NCBI GenBank assembly: GCA_000961805.1
Contig: LADV01000238.1
Coordinates: forward strand, 1-13,453
Direction of reading: 5' to 3'
Length of the DNA stretch: 13,453 nucleotides
From: Peptococcaceae bacterium BRH_c23
GTDB lineage: Bacteria > Bacillota_B > Desulfitobacteriia > Desulfitobacteriales > Desulfitobacteriaceae
The notes beneath the pieces are model-generated. The model was not told the DNA's origin and made no database searches. It was given only the letters and a program-made list of their open reading frames with translations. Each line of letters begins with the position of its first letter. The first letter of the stretch is position 1. Shown piece by piece: positions 13,397 through 13,453 of the stretch. The translations under genes and the position numbers were made by a program.

Positions 13397-13453
13397 TTGT
13401 CTCAGTTTCTTAACGATTTCGTAGTCGGAATCGATGTTTCCTCCGAATTCTCG
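13397..13453 (+). CDS. IS110-family recombinase (transposase), N-terminal fragment
   Basis: Nineteen codons are visible before the window ends. They read, from a TTG start at 13397, SQFLNDFVVGIDVSSEFS after the initiator; VVGIDVS is the characteristic first block of the IS110 DEDD (RuvC-like) domain, and its Asp is the first catalytic acid. The TTG is preceded by GAAAGG at 13381-13386 with 10 bases spacing. An in-frame ATG at 13328 would add 23 Cys-rich residues (MQGCLTFFLSGCS...) that overlap the bridge-RNA 3' end and look noncoding, so TTG is preferred. The protein acts with its bridge RNA to cut and join DNA at a short core sequence. The rest lies outside the window, so whether it is intact is unknown. 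Confidence 0.8.
   Translation, partial: MSQFLNDFVVGIDVSSEFS

Larger units (their letters stand above)
13113..13453 (+). mobile_element. Left end of an IS110-family insertion sequence, cut by the window edge
   Basis: The right edge carries an IS110-type recombinase N terminus preceded by about 200-280 bases of noncoding DNA, which is the layout of IS110-group elements, whose bridge RNA is encoded in the 5' noncoding end. IS110 elements lack inverted repeats and cut at a short core, so the left boundary cannot be fixed from one end. The best guess is a CT core at 13113-13114, because the bases just left of it (CGTTC then CT, 13108-13114) also occur in the candidate target guide at 13215-13221. 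A boundary as far right as about 13180 is possible. The presence of the element is well supported; the exact left end is a hypothesis. Confidence 0.6.

Overview
This is a low-GC window, by eye near 40-45% G+C, with strong purine-rich ribosome binding sites (AGGAGG) and frequent GTG starts. That, together with a [4Fe-4S]-dependent hydratase, a two-cluster ferredoxin and a soluble AprA/fumarate-reductase-type flavoprotein, suggests an anaerobic Firmicute (Clostridia or Negativicutes). The organism assignment is inference; no rRNA or marker gene is present.

Layout. The left edge (2-211) holds the last 69 codons of an unrecognised plus-strand gene. Positions 212-448 are noncoding, with two overlapping candidate hairpins. 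From 13051 down to 449, thirteen genes lie on the minus strand with gaps or overlaps of a few bases to about 150 bases, so they look like one long operon. In transcription order they are: a creatininase-family amidohydrolase, a PLP aminotransferase, a tripartite tricarboxylate transporter (TctC lipoprotein, TctB, TctA), the large and small subunits of a LeuCD/homoaconitase-family hydro-lyase, an AprA/fumarate-reductase-like FAD protein, a 2x[4Fe-4S] ferredoxin, a KynB-type cyclase/hydrolase, a nitrilase-superfamily amidase, a DRE-TIM (homocitrate/isopropylmalate synthase-like) Claisen enzyme, and an alpha/beta hydrolase. No regulator gene is visible. The right edge holds the 5' noncoding end and first codons of an IS110-family recombinase on the plus strand. 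The noncoding end contains a candidate bridge RNA with a recognisable target-binding loop and donor-loop handle.

How the genes could work together (inference). A di- or tricarboxylate-like compound, perhaps carrying an amide, lactam or imide, is captured by TctC and imported by TctAB. Three unrelated hydrolases (creatininase family, cyclase family, nitrilase family) could open rings or remove amide nitrogen, and the aminotransferase could move an amino group. The flavoprotein plus ferredoxin would introduce or remove a C=C bond in a substituted succinate, the LeuCD-like pair would hydrate it, and the DRE-TIM enzyme would make or break the resulting alkylmalate or citrate-like acid. The nearest known logic is tricarballylate oxidation to aconitate (TcuA/TcuB) followed by aconitase, but here it uses a soluble ferredoxin and a different transporter. 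LeuB is absent and the small-subunit specificity loop and DRE-TIM motifs are divergent, so ordinary leucine biosynthesis is unlikely.
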